A stretch of DNA of 64,000 nt from NCBI GenBank assembly GCA_037576195.1, contig CM075102.1, positions 38,436,745 to 38,500,744 of the forward strand, written 5' to 3'. This stretch comes from Phytoseiulus persimilis. Taxonomy: Eukaryota; Arthropoda; Arachnida; Mesostigmata; Phytoseiidae. The translations under genes and the position numbers were made by a program. The notes under the pieces are model-generated. The model was not told the DNA's origin, did no database searches, and saw only the letters and a list, made by a program, of their open reading frames with translations. Shown here in pieces: positions 49,263-60,763 of the stretch (within the stretch, counting starts at the first letter, position 1; every line of letters starts with the position of its first letter).

Positions 49263-50664
49263 TCATGGAAGACTCGCCTCTTCTTCAATCATCTCTTCTT
49301 GGCATTCTTCTTTCAGAAGAATCTGTTTCTGCTGTTCTTGCAAGAGTTTGAGCTGCTGCTGGAGAACTTTGTTTGCTTCCTCCAACGACTCGCAAACTTT
49401 CCTTATGTCTCGACTTTCTGCCGCGAGATACTCCACTCTGGAAAACCGTCGTATGTCAATCAACAGGAATAACCCACGAATCGTCTTCGACTCTTCACTG
49501 GAGCGCGCCTCGTCGGAAGGAAATCGACCTGCTGACCTTTTCTCCAAAGCATCGACGTACTCCTTCTTCTTTCGTCTGCTCTCCTGAGCGGATATCTTGT
49601 TCTTTATCTTCCTGCGAATCTTCTTCAACGAGCGCTCCTCAGCCTTGGTCAACGGCAGCTTCTGTGGGATCGGATAGCCCTCCGCTATCAGAGTGCGTTT
49701 CTCCTCCTCCGTCAGAGACAGTGCTCCTGATGAGCTGCCCGTGGCACTGCAATGTCGAAGCAACTTCAATCTAGTGTTCCAGCCGGCAACGAGTGATCAG
49801 AGGCAGATCCACTTGGCATAGCCCTTGAACTCACTTCACGTTTATTGTCGCGCAAACTTTTTTCTTGTAGACGAGACCGTGAGCAGAGTGTAAGGGGGAG
49901 GAACTTCCATCGCTCTCTGACTCGTTCGACGAAGATGTTGAGCTAGGGGGAGTCGGGGGAAGCTCAACCTTCACCTAGAAGGGCGCCGCGACGAATCATG
50001 AATGATTTTTCGAGAACGAGGCGTAAATTTCCGAGTTTGAGCGCCGGACGTTACGAATGTTTAAGTAACTACCTGAGTGACGCCAATAGGAAGCATATGA
50101 GTTCCATGCTTCAACAATGAAGCGAGCGGGGGGGCACTTAAGGCAGTGGCGAGAAGTCTGTTTTTCGAAGCTTTCGTTGACGGTTTGCAAACAACCGTTC
50201 CGGCAACTGCGGAGGCATATCGTTACTGAGATGCCGATTCGAGCACTTTCATATAAATCAGCACCCATGAGTGACTGCTCGGCGTGTGGCCTGTACAAAC
50301 CGATGTTCGCGTTGACGATTCGAGTATGGGTGGGTGGTGAGATCGCTCGAGGCGCAGCCTCAGATTTGATGTAAACTCCCTGACCAGAGGCCGATGACAG
50401 AGATACGGCGGGGAAACATTCGTCGTCAAGATCTGGATCGGACAAAAGTATTCTGTTTTAGTGTCGACTGAGTGATGGTTCAAGGTCACGTCACGTTGCT
50501 CCGTGCCACGAAAAATCACCTTTTTCTTCCTTGATGGCTTGCATCGCGTTCGAGTATGAATGCTCATATTCTACGGAGTCCGATATCATCCGGTCCTGGA
50601 AGAGTATCGGATTTCCACCGGCGTCCTCGACATCGCCTAGGAGCCATTCTTCGCCAGTGTCCAT
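49263..50664 (-). CDS. CrebA: CrebA / CREB3L-class bZIP transcription factor
   Basis: Nuclear bZIP regulator of secretory-pathway genes. Five coding exons on the minus strand: 50664-50495, 50452-50227, 49974-49835, 49746-49537 and 49437-49263, in phase, about 306 residues. Family marks in order: [12 protein letters not shown] and [15 protein letters not shown] near the N-terminus (compare Drosophila CrebA), [16 protein letters not shown], then [17 protein letters not shown]. The basic region is [20 protein letters not shown] (about residues 220-239), followed by the zipper from [14 protein letters not shown]. The chain ends in EEEASLP with no transmembrane segment, as in Drosophila CrebA and unlike vertebrate CREB3 proteins. 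The first intron as drawn is only 42 bases; another donor (ttttc/gtggca) gives a similar phase. Drosophila CrebA has about 25 more N-terminal residues, so an upstream exon may be missing here. Confidence 0.93.
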
Positions 50665-52099
50665 TTCCTGCGCTCTAAAGAACACACAAAGTTTGAGAAC
50701 CACCGCTTAACTCAGATTTGAGTCCAAACAGGACGGGGCGTGAATCGAGCGTTACCGAGAATTCTCAGTTATACAAAGAATAGTTCCCGAGGGGGGGTGG
50801 GGTGTCAAAATTTGAAGGCTTGGAAGCTTTCGAGTACTTTGCATCCCGGGGCCGCGTTCCCGGCGGGAGCGACGCGAGACGCGACGTAGAATTTCGCCTC
50901 GTTCCGGACCACGTGCCCCGGACTTCAGGTCGTTCACCGCTAACGGATTGTCTTCACAATTGGGAGGTTGGATAAGTGCCAACTTACAACGGCAGTCCGG
51001 AGCTCGTCGCGAGTTCTGCAAACACTTTTCACCCCCCTCGAAGCTAACTCACCGGGACGAAAGCTCCTTGACAGAAGTTGACAGTTCTGGCAGCCTCGTC
51101 GAGATATCTTCACGGCTCCTGGACCCGACCCATGGAGTCCGAACAGTCGAGAGTTCGCCGATCTCGAATTCTTGAGTCAACACTGGTTCACGGATCTCCG
51201 GAACGAGATGGACGAACTAAAGTTCGATGGCGTGGTGGGTCTGCACTTCGTTAAGTTGGCTTTGCCTCCACTGCGAAAAGTGACGCTGGGTTGGCATAGC
51301 TTCGGCCGCAGTTCACTGACTGCTGTGGAAGGAGGGAAAGGAGCGTTCGCTTCTGTAGTGTAGTGCTGTGCTGCTGTGTTCTGCCGACGCTACGGCTTTC
51401 ACAAGCACACACACACACACACGCCGCACAACGTCAGTCAGAAAGTCAGAAAATGAAGGGGCAGCAGTGCATTTCGCCTTCGGAGGTGGTGGAGCAGAAT
51501 TATTCCGAGCGCCTCCCCGATGGAATCTGACTGACGAGCATTGTTCTGACTACGAGGACGCGCCGATCAACTCCGATGCCCTGAGATACTCTGCGGAGCC
51601 CAGACAGGGAGTTCCCTCTCAATCGCTTCGTTGTTATAATAATCGCAAAGATTGCAGTCTGTAGCGGAGCTGAGATTTCCGAATCCCGGAACGCGAAGCC
51701 CGATACCCGAAATGCGCGAGTGAAGTGTATCATTCGCCGTGGGGATTCGTCATCAGAAAGTCGACTAGCATCGAAGCCGCCGCACTGTCCTTGGAGCCAG
51801 CAGCAGTGCTTCATCCCCCGGAGGGCTGTTCGACGTTTCTCGGAACGTTTCTGAATTTTTCGCCAGTGGGCAGGGGCGTCGCTAGTGACTCGATCTTCTC
51901 CGAGCGTAACGTCAACTTCGCTCCAACCGAGCCGGTGGACGACCGGATTGCCAGCCGTTTTGCCGAGGTGGTTGCCCCCTCTCGTTTGCTTGCTTCCGTG
52001 TGAAGACCTCGTTTATCTCTCTCTCTTTCGCTGCTTTCTCTACCTACCCCAATGACGGTTTTCTGTTCGGGCCCACTGATGACTCGGGATGGAACTTAC
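50665..52099. other. CrebA upstream region
   Basis: Probable CrebA 5' UTR exons and promoter. A strong acceptor (tgtgtgttctttag) lies just upstream of the first coding exon at about 50676, so at least one exon lies further upstream. A strong minus-strand donor (cccg/gtgagt) near 51053 ends an open stretch containing VPEIREPVLTQEFEIGELST, a candidate 5' exon. The plus strand is also open there (LSQHWFTDLRNEMDELKFD at about 51169-51228). Neither can be confirmed. Confidence 0.4.
51406..51422 (+). repeat. (CA)n microsatellite
   Basis: Seventeen bases of alternating C and A. Confidence 0.9.
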
Positions 52100-52445
52100 A
52101 TTGCTGATCATGAGGCAGAGCGTACCAGGAGTCGGTGGACTTCATGGAAATCTCCATCTGCTCCAATGTGATGCCGACGGAATGGGTTGCTAAGTTATGA
52201 ATCGCGAATCTGATCGGTGCCGCTCCGTCGATGGAGTTCAGTTTTTTACTCCAATCACGAATGATCAGGTGGCCGCCATTCCATGGTTCCCTTTGGTCTC
52301 GGTCCGGGAATACGACCTTCCCGAAGCTCAGCATCTCTCCCGGGTTTTCCGTAAGAGCCACCGCTGCAGCCGATGAAATGAAGTCGTGATACTCGGCCCT
52401 CGATTTCACGCAAAGATTCCTCCCCACCAGGACATCGGGGCGTAT
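52100..52445 (-). CDS. Orphan internal exon, unrecognised protein
   Basis: A 346-base minus-strand exon with a pyrimidine-rich acceptor (ctgccctttgagcactag) and a perfect donor (agcaat/gtaagt). The frame is open throughout and reads like folded protein: IRPDVLVGRNLCVKSRAEYH, MLSFGKVVFPDRDQREPWNG, GHLIIRDWSKKLNSIDG, then PIRFAIHNLATHSVGITLEQ and STDSWYALPHDQQ. It starts in phase 0 and ends with one extra base. I could not find its partner exons: downstream on the minus strand is the CrebA promoter region, upstream is the SINE region. It is not part of the known CrebA protein. The family is unknown. Splice quality and amino-acid character make a real exon likely. Confidence 0.55.
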
Positions 52446-53852
52446 CTAGTGCTCAAAGGGCAGATGTTAAATTTCTGTCGGGGATTTCGAGAATTCTCCA
52501 TTTGCGGATACCCAATCATCGATTCAATTCCTCGACCGTGCTGATGTTAACTGTTGATTCGAGACTCTACCAAAACGAGTGTGTTGTCAAGCGAGGTTCT
52601 CGAGTTCCGAAAAGATCATTTTTTTTCGCAAATCTGTAGACACTGTGTTGATCAGAGAGATGTCCTCGTCGATTTCGATTCATGTAACCAGATTACAGAA
52701 AACAGGTTCTGTTAGTTCTCGCTAAGTCGTTGTGTATCTAAATGTTTCAGGGTGTTTCATGTCTGCGCCTTCAGTAGACATATACCATGTGTATGTGTGT
52801 GACTTGAATTCTAGCATGCTTCGTTGCTTCTCAATACGATGTACGATGGATACAGTGCTTCCAAGAGGGTAGTTCGTGAACTGGTTTCAGCAGCGACAGC
52901 TTCATTGAGTTTTCAGTTCCGGAATGATTCTTACTCTGAGCGGTACTCGAATCCGGAAAGTGAAAATACCGGAAAATGGGAACTACGGTTTCAGAAAGTC
53001 AGCCGTTCTTATGCGGGCTCCACAGCTTCAAGGATTCGGAATTTCTCTGTTCATTTGTCTCGCGGTAGCCTCGTATACAGAGAGTGCGAACGACGCACTA
53101 GCTCCCCAGCAGTGCCGCAGTTCAGTTAGTTGTGAATAATTTGATTTTCTAAATCCACTGAGTATTCGGCCTTCGAGGTTTTGAAGTTGCCGCCGGCAGA
53201 TGGCTCAAAACAAGTCGGACTTGTTCACGGATTGAGGAACACAGGATTGCTTGTCTCGCAGTCTTTGTCATCGTAGACTTCGTCGTTGCTGTTGTCGTGC
53301 TCTGTCGTGGTTTTCAACAGCAATTCGTTGGCTTTGTCTGCCTAATCACTGCGTTGTTGAACTCTCACTGACTGAGTGACTGACGCTCGACCAACTAAAT
53401 GTTCGGGTGTGTGTTATATCTCTTTTAAGGCCACTCGAAGGGGACCAACAACAATGCCGCTTCTTCGTCGCCGAGCTTGGCGGACGTCGGCAATGCAACA
53501 TCTGACTGGCCGACCGAACGAGTGAGACACTCGCCTGCGAAAAACTGGATCAGGCAACGCTAACTCGAGAGCATTCGGCGGTGCTTCTTGTTCCGGATCG
53601 AGTTCGTCTGCCAATCGGTTCGCTTTGACCTCAGAGGAGTGGGCGTACATTGCGATCGGCCCCTCTCTTTTGTGACACATTGCTTGAACCAATATGTTGA
53701 CGTCCTGTGCAACGCACTCGTCAGCTCTGATTCGGGACTCGAGGCAGTTGCAAATTGACGAAAATCGGCTTTGGCCGTCGAAGGGATCACTTTTGGAGAA
53801 GAATCCTCCCGAGGTGAGAAACCCGCGAGACGCAATGGATCTCCTCCCGATC
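52446..53852. other. Unassigned stretch
   Basis: No supported gene. Overlapping frames at 52824-53139 (plus) and 53414-53835 (minus) have no recognised domain. Missing exons of the orphan gene at 52100-52445 may lie here. Confidence 0.35.
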
Positions 53853-53867
53853 CTGAAACGTCCGTCT
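53853..53867. repeat. Target-site duplication, left copy
   Basis: ctgaaacgtccgtct, identical to 54139-54153. The two copies flank the SINE exactly. Confidence 0.85.
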
Positions 53868-54138
53868 CTGTTTTCGGCTGAACCTCTCAGCCAGCCCTCA
53901 GGAGTGTCCCGGATTCACCTTTCGGTATTGCTTCAGTAACACTCCCTATCGCCTCGCAAATCCCATTGCGGGCGGTGGGCTTGGGTCTTAAGATGGTTCA
54001 GATTTAATTCTGATATAAATTAAATCCTCTTTTTACCACATAAGAAATTGGTTGTCCCGGCCGGGGATCGAACCCGGGGATTGCTAGCTTAGCGTGGCAC
54101 CCAAGGCGTTGGTTTATGCCACACGGCCAACGAGCCGG
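53868..54138 (-). mobile_element. tRNA-headed SINE with intact target-site duplication
   Basis: A 271-bp insertion bounded by perfect 15-bp direct repeats. Read on the minus strand it starts at 54138 with a tRNA-like head: an A box (tggccgtgtgg) and, about 50 bases on, a perfect B box (ggttcgatccc), the internal RNA polymerase III promoter. The head cannot fold a full acceptor stem, so it is not a tRNA gene. An AT-rich body follows, with an 8-bp inverted repeat (atttaatt / aattaaat at 54002-54009 and 54018-54025), then a unique tail ending cgaaaacag with no poly-A run. The long duplication indicates mobilisation by a LINE-type machinery. The perfect repeats suggest a young insertion. I saw no second copy in this window. 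Confidence 0.8.
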
Positions 54139-54153
54139 CTGAAACGTCCGTCT
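54139..54153. repeat. Target-site duplication, right copy
   Basis: Second copy of ctgaaacgtccgtct, directly after the tRNA-like head of the SINE. Confidence 0.85.
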
Positions 54154-57100
54154 AATAGAGAAAGACATCACTCTCAAGTATCGAATCCGATGTTCCGAAT
54201 TCTTGCTCGGCATAAAGCATCACTGGAGTCAGAGAGCGAAACGGAAACCCCCGCGGAACTCTTCTTGCTGCTCGCTCTGATGACCGGATCGCGAAATTCG
54301 CTTTAGCGAGTCGAGATGTTTGCTGAACGATGAAATATCGCTGTCGATGTCGCTGCTTGTTTGCGTGTTCGCTTGTATGAAGAGTGAGGTGGGTATCAGA
54401 AAATATTTCCCCTGCGCCCGCGTGTCGTCACTCCGAACACCGTCGGCGGCATTCCTGTGCGTCGCTCGCAGCAATCTCAGTTGGGTACATATATTGGAAA
54501 CACAACCTGAAGAAAAAATTCCAGTCTAATCAGTCACTCTCTGCGTTCGGCTCTTCACCAACAGTTACCACTCTTCTCTCGTTGCAACATCAAAAGCAAA
54601 TATCGCGACATATGATCTTCGATATTTTCACAGCTCCCGTTAGTTCCACAAAGCGTGCTCCGATCTCATCTCGGGAAAACAGGACGGGAACAGAAAATGT
54701 ACCGTAGGTGTTCTCGGCCGCTCGAGAAAGGAACTACTGAAATGCCGCCTCCTCTGACACTGCGCGCGTGACGAAGTCTCCCTCCCTCTGGCAACGCTTG
54801 GACATCCGGTAGACATGACAGAGATTTTGTGGGGGAGACTAAATACGGTTTCCGGCGAATCGAGAAGCGCTGCGATTCGAAGAGCCGTGGCAGACGTGCG
54901 TATCGAGAGAGCGGAGCACAATCGAGATCTTGGTGATGGAATCGTAATAAAGTGCTGGGCTTCCTCAGAAATATATCTGCTGTCTCAGCGGCTCCTTGAG
55001 GCCCGATGCAGGATGAAAGAAGTGCATGGGGACGCTCAGAATGAGTATGAAGAGGGGCGAAGAAGCCGAAAACGACGACGGAGATGGGAAGGAGGAGCTG
55101 AGGAAGAGCCATATTTAATGGCCGATGATGAGGATATATATTTTAATAAAGAGAACAAGCAACGATGGAGCTCGCCTGCCCTTACTCTCCACAAGCAGTC
55201 AGCCAGCAAGGCTGACAAGCAAGCGGGCGGGCAGGCAGGCTCACAGAGAGACGGCTTCTCCCTTTTCTCACCCTTGCCGTCGCACGACTACCCCTATCAG
55301 AGTGGAATGCCGGGAATGCGCGGCTGACAAGATAAAGAGCTTCGTAGCTGCCGCTTGTCGGCGTTGTCTCCCCTCTCTCTCTATCGTTCGTCCCTCCTCT
55401 CACTCTATCGCTTCAACCTTCGCGAGAGTGACTAAGGGGAACGGGGAAACCAAGAGGAGGGAGAGTAAGAGTTCGGGAGGGGCACGAATTATTCCTATGA
55501 ATGAATATTAAAACCTTTATTTGGTTAGTCGATCATCAACAACGCGCGAGGAGCTACGGAATTCCTTTGTCGAGCCGGGGAAAAGATGACGGAAACACTT
55601 CGGGGTAAAGGCGCGGAACACGAAGGGCAGCGCGGAACACGGAGAGCAGCGCGGAAGAGGGTTTCGCTTATTTTTGAAGGCAGTCAATCTTTGACAGCGC
55701 GGCGATTTACACGCAACTCTAAACGCAAGCTCTGCTTGACTTTTTATGGACGATCTTGGGATTCCCTCCTCGGCGATCAATTAGTGACTGCCAAACTTCA
55801 GAGGGGGAGCCTGGCGATGATTGAGGGAATTCCAAAACAATCTCGGTCAGCGAGAGAATCGCCGACCCAGGACTGTCCTTTCCCTGCATCCGCCCGGCCC
55901 TTATCCGGTTCTGGTGGACAACCCGCAACGAGTCGGTTGAATGGAGAAGCTCGCCGAGGAATATCTAAGATAGGAATCGTCCTGCGGAAATGCGATGTTG
56001 TCTGTCTCCTCCGTCCACGATGCCCAGAGACAGGATTGACGTACGAGTCAAATTCTTGATCTCTGAACCTAACGTCAGCCAAGCAGCGCTGAAACCGATG
56101 GAGCATAAGGAGAAAATTGTGAAAGGAAGAGGTTTGGACGCGAGGGACTTTCGGAGGAGTACTATATTTCCCCGGTAGACACGCGTCTCCCATGTAACGA
56201 TGCTTTTGGTTACATGCGCGACAACAGCGGAAGCTGTTCCTCCCTTTGAATCGGAACCCTGCGTCACTGAATCGGTCGACAGAGGTGAGATGAATGAAAC
56301 ATGCGACTAACATGCTTTGCGCGAATCAATGTAAATTGAAATTTGAAGAACGAGGTTGTGGAGCTAGATTCGGTGCGTTAGGATCAGATGCTGATGGCGA
56401 TAATTAAATCTTATACCCAATGACTTCGGTTAAGCCACAGATGGACGGTGATTGCTACATTGCTCCGGAGTCAGTACAGCATAACCAATTTTTGATGCAA
56501 ACACATCACAGCCATCCGCTAATCAGGGAGGATTCGTTAACCGGGAGCTGGACCCCTGTTGGAATCTGGAAAGTTGACAACGCACACCTTCCTACACACT
56601 TCGGCTGCACCGCATCAGAGCCCTCACAAACGGAAGATCCAAAAAAGTGTGAGCCTCCATAATTATTCACCATCTATCGGTCATGCTCACACACATCGTT
56701 TTCTTCAGCCGAGTGTTCTCGTGAGGGGAAGAAGCGCTAAGGGGGACCCTGGAAAGTTCGTGAAATTTCGCTGTCTCCACCTCAGCGATCAGGAGTGATA
56801 GCTTATCTACGGCACACAGAGCGCGAAATGACAATGCCATAAGGAGACGGACCGCTCCCTCCACCTGCCATGCAGAATACCCAAGAGCGTACCCAGCGTT
56901 TCTCTGTGGTGGGGGGGGGGAGGAGTGTGCTGATGATGACCGTGATGGTTATCACGAGCTTTCCATTAAGCAATCAACATGGTTTTCGAACATGTGAGGA
57001 TGTTCCCAATAAGACTGAGTTTCTGTGGGATACTTCCACCCATGGAAGTCGAATATACTACACCCTCTCCAATAAGATTGTTGGGTTTTCGTTGCGGCTT

Positions 57101-58042
57101 GGCCCCCACTGGTCACGCCACTGGAAGTAAAGGATCACGTCTGACAACAGTGGAAGCTAAAAATCTTCCACTTTTCTGTCTCGGCTATCCATCGAGAGTA
57201 TCAACGCAGACAGATAGCCGGGAGTCGGAATGCGTGAGCGTTCTTGCCTCACTCATTGGCAATATATTGAATGAATTTCGAAAGACCACAAACTCCTCGA
57301 CATTCATGATGAGAGCTCAATATCGAACCCTTCGATGAGTCTGTGTGGGCCCATTTGGCGGTCAGCCTCATTTTTCCCGCCCCAAACAGCAACCAAAATG
57401 GCGGCGCGAATGAAAACAACACAAACTTGCTTGTCACCGAGCGGTAACGTTCTACAATCTCCAATTTTGACATCTTGAACCTCTTCATCGAGAGTAAGTC
57501 ATGTACCAGTCGGTTCCCCAGAGACCAGTTCCAAGGGATCCCATCAGTGCGGTGTGAAACCGATGAGATACTCAGAAGGAACGATAACGCCAAGAGAGAA
57601 TACCTTTTGGAGCTCACTATAGTTATTCTCCGATGACAACGTGGTCTTTCGGAACTTTGATGGTTCCACGAGTAGAACTTTATGTGCCGAACATTCAAGT
57701 TCTTTTGGAGTCATCAGTGAAGAGGTCGCACATGCCTCAAACATATTGGCTGAATTACCGAAACATCGTTTTCACTCCACTCGATCTCCGATTCTGGTTG
57801 GAGAAATAACCGTGCATGCCCTACTGACAGCTCAAGAAAAGTTGCCTGTCTGTGATCTTCCGTCATGGAAGAAGTCCAACAGGGGGATTTGGTTAGAGAT
57901 CATTTTTGTAAGCATTCCTAACGATTCGTTGACCGATCGTCAATCTCGATACTCCGTGGATGTAAGCCGTAGATCCGTTCGTATCAGGGACGGGAGGCTG
58001 TGCCGGATTGGCTTCTGAAGGTGTAACTTTCTCTTCCCAGGC
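54154..58042. other. Gene-poor stretch before USP14
   Basis: No supported gene in 3.9 kb. Frames of up to 171 codons occur on both strands (54815-55327 plus, 55586-56059 plus, 55798-56313 minus, 57249-57698 minus) but overlap and lack domains. A run of ten G lies at 56911-56920. The last part holds the USP14 promoter and 5' UTR; an acceptor (ctcttcccag) ends two bases before the USP14 ATG, so a noncoding first exon exists upstream. Confidence 0.4.
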
Positions 58043-60260
58043 ATGACGACACTCAAGGTGAAAGTCAAGTGGGGCAAAGAGTCCTACGATGTGGAACTGG
58101 ACCTCAAAGAAGATCCAGATGTGTTCAAGGCACAACTGTTCGCGATAACCGGTGTGACCCCCGACCGACAGAAGGTTTTCTAGAATTTCGATTCGAATTA
58201 TTCAACATGCATAGGCGTGTCATAAGCTGATGTAACTCAAATAGTACACTTGTATTCCGAGGCGACGTAGGTTTTTCATTCCGGGACCCTCGACCGAGCG
58301 ATAGATGTAGTCGATCGTAAGCTTCGAGCGCGGCGACGTCGGAGGCTCATCATTGATTTGTCAACATTGCAGGTGATGTGCAAAGGAGCGATTCTCAAAG
58401 ACACTTGGGATAGCATGAAAGTCAAGGACGGTGCAACTATCCTTATGATGGGCTCAAAAGAAGAACTTCCCGAAGCTCCCACTGAGAAGACAGTCTTCCT
58501 TGAGGACATGGATTCGTCGCAACTTGCCACAGCCCTTAACTTACCCTGCGGTCTTTATAATTTAGGAAACACGTGCTACTTGAATGCTGTCGTACAATGC
58601 CTACGAACAGTGCCCGAACTCGTGAGATACTTGGCAACCTACGAGAAAAAGAGCAACGATCCTCAACTCAGACCCGAAGAGCAGATCACCTGCAGCTTGA
58701 GGGATCTCTTCTGGAACATGGAAGAACGATCCGTCATTAAACCTCTCTTCCTCGTGGATTTCTGGCGCCGGACATTCCCACGCTTCGCTGAAAAAGGAGA
58801 ACACGGCATAACGATTCAGCAAGATGCCAACGAAGCCTGGACAGAGCTAGTCCGCGTCCTTGACGGTACACTTTGGCAGAAGCTCCCTGACGTCGGCGTC
58901 GATCCTTCGAGCGCAGTCGCTGAAACCTCCCGACGAAAGCATAAGGGTTTCATGAAAATGCTGTTCAGTGGGGAGCTGCAGGTCACTATGAAGTGCACCG
59001 AAAGCGAAGAAGAATGTGAGACTCAGTCAACCGAAGATTTCTTCCAACTTTCCTGTTTCATCAGCACAGAAGTGAGGTACCTCATCGCCGGTCTCAAGTT
59101 GCGTATGCAAGAAAATATCACCAAGATGAGTCCGGTGAGTCGTGGAGCTCTGCCATCGCAAGAGTATAGCAGGATTCCTTCTGTATACGAGGAGTGGTCA
59201 GTGTGGGTTTGTCATCAGATGGACTGGATCTCATTGACGACGATTTTTTCAGACTCTGGGTCGTGATGCCGTGTACCAAAAAACCAGTAAGCTATCACGG
59301 CTCCCCGGATACTTGACTGTGTCGATAGTGAGATTTTTCTACAAAGAGAAGGAGGCTGTGAACGCAAAGATTCTTAAGGACGTCAAATTCCCCATGATGC
59401 TCGATGTTTTCGAGCTCTGCAGCTCAGATCTCCAGAAGAGCTTGATTCCGCAACGTGACAAATTCAAAGCCTGGGATGACGAGCAGGTTCGTACAACTCC
59501 GGACGCGACATCCTAGTTTGATTGCTCTAGTTCTTAGATCATTGAGAACAAGAACATATTCCATCGCTCGGTCAACGACGACCCCGTCGCGTTCCTCCCT
59601 CGTGAGGCCTTTATGTCAGCTTTAATGGAATCGATGGTACCCCTGATCTCAAGTTTCTCATCAAGATCCGATAGTCATGTCCTGTCGCTCTCCTAAAATT
59701 CAGTTTGCACTCTTCAGGTGGAGAAGAAAGTGCAGGAAGAGAAGACGAAGGAGGGAACAGACACTGCACGACCCGACATTCCGTTCGCATTCCCCGAAGA
59801 TCCCGGTAGGTTCTGGGCCGTATCATTCATTTTGCCCTCGTTATCCTACATGGATTGCCGCGTCGATCCTCTTCTCGCAACCCCGGGAACATTTCATGAA
59901 TTATTCTCGATTTTCCAATGATTCCAGGATCCAACAACAGTGGACTTTACCAGTTGCGAGCGATTCTTACCCACAAAGGTCGTTCGAGTTGTTCGGGCCA
60001 TTACGTAGGCTGGATCCGACGAGGAAAAGAATGGTTCAAATGCGACGACGAAACAGTGACACCGATACATGAAGATGATGTTCGTGTAACTTCTTATGCT
60101 AGTGATTCTTGAGAAATGCTCAACTGGGAAGTTTATCCGTAGAGAATCCCTGACTCACATTCTACTTTCGATTTTCCAGATTATGAAACTATCTGGTGGC
60201 GGCGACTGGCATGTGGCATATGTTTTGTTGTACGGTCCGAGACTCCTCGGGCAATCGTAA
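58043..60260 (+). CDS. USP14: Ubiquitin carboxyl-terminal hydrolase 14
   Basis: Proteasome-associated deubiquitinase that trims ubiquitin chains from substrates docked at the 19S particle. Six coding exons: 58043-58174, 58373-59134, 59253-59486, 59718-59805, 59928-60085 and 60180-60260, all in phase; 484 residues against 494 in human. The N-terminal ubiquitin-like domain starts MTTLKVKVKWGKESYDVEL. The catalytic domain has the Cys box GLYNLGNTCYLNAVVQCLR (Cys112), QQDANEAW, MKCTESEEE, YLTVSIVRFFYKEKEAVNAK and the His box GRSSCSGHYVGWIRRGKEW (His430), ending LSGGGDWHVAYVLLYGPR. Both catalytic residues are present. The ATG follows a splice acceptor by two bases, so the 5' UTR is split. Confidence 0.98.
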
Positions 60261-60325
60261 GTCGATCTCTCCGCAGCGACGATGGAGTCGACGCCAGGGA
60301 CAGGAACGGATGATAGACATTCAGG

Positions 60326-60331
60326 AATAAA
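60326..60331 (+). terminator. Poly(A) signal of USP14
   Basis: AATAAA 66 bases after the USP14 stop codon. Confidence 0.65.
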
Positions 60332-60378
60332 GGATTTTGAGCATCCTGGTCTGTGGAGCCAGCGTAGTTCTCTTTCAG

Positions 60379-60763
60379 AAGTTTTTTTGTAGCCAAATTG
60401 GCATCGTCTCCACTATATTTTCGTGAGTCAGACGTGTCGGGCGGGTACTCAATATCCAGAATGATGGAAGTTCTATCTTGCGACGACTTGGTGGAAGGGC
60501 AATGCGATCCTCTGAAGAAGCGATCTGGAGTATCGGTGCCGCCCCCAAGAGATGACATGGGAACGCATTGTTCTCACCGGCTGCGCTCACCGTTGACTGT
60601 TGAGCCTTCAACTCAATCTCAACGTCTCTCTCAAGGCCTCGATGAACTTCAGACGGAACCCGAAAACTACATTCTTGCGGGACTTCAGGCTTCCGTCAAG
60701 GCATTTTCCATCTATTCCCTTGAATTTGCATTGTCCGAGTTAACGGAGGGAGGCGCCTCGCGT
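60379..60763 (+). CDS. Possible orphan exon between USP14 and the receptor
   Basis: Bounded by acceptor ttctctttcag and donor cgt/gtgagt, open for 128 codons. It reads SFFVAKLASSPLYFRESDV, LSCDDLVEGQCDPLKKRSG, LDELQTEPENYILAGLQASV and AFSIYSLEFALSELTEGGASR-like sequence at the donor. A further acceptor (cctttattcag near 60976) would continue in phase with IHKEGIVPHRRYVSQ before another possible donor. No link in phase to the receptor exon at 61299 was found. The minus strand is also open across part of it (60181-60558). Family unknown. Confidence 0.35.

Noticed and set aside
54050-54138. tRNA gene on the minus strand
   Set aside because: A and B boxes are present, but the ends do not pair as an acceptor stem and the segment is the head of an element with target-site duplications, so it is a SINE head.
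56900-57900. Possible old retroelement fragment on the minus strand
   Set aside because: Only weak resemblance in short frames; no conserved polymerase, integrase or terminal repeats recognised, so no element is called.
59529-59592. Extra USP14 exon (IIENKNIFHRSVNDDP)
   Set aside because: Its length breaks the phase between the exons at 59486 and 59718, and the family has no matching segment.
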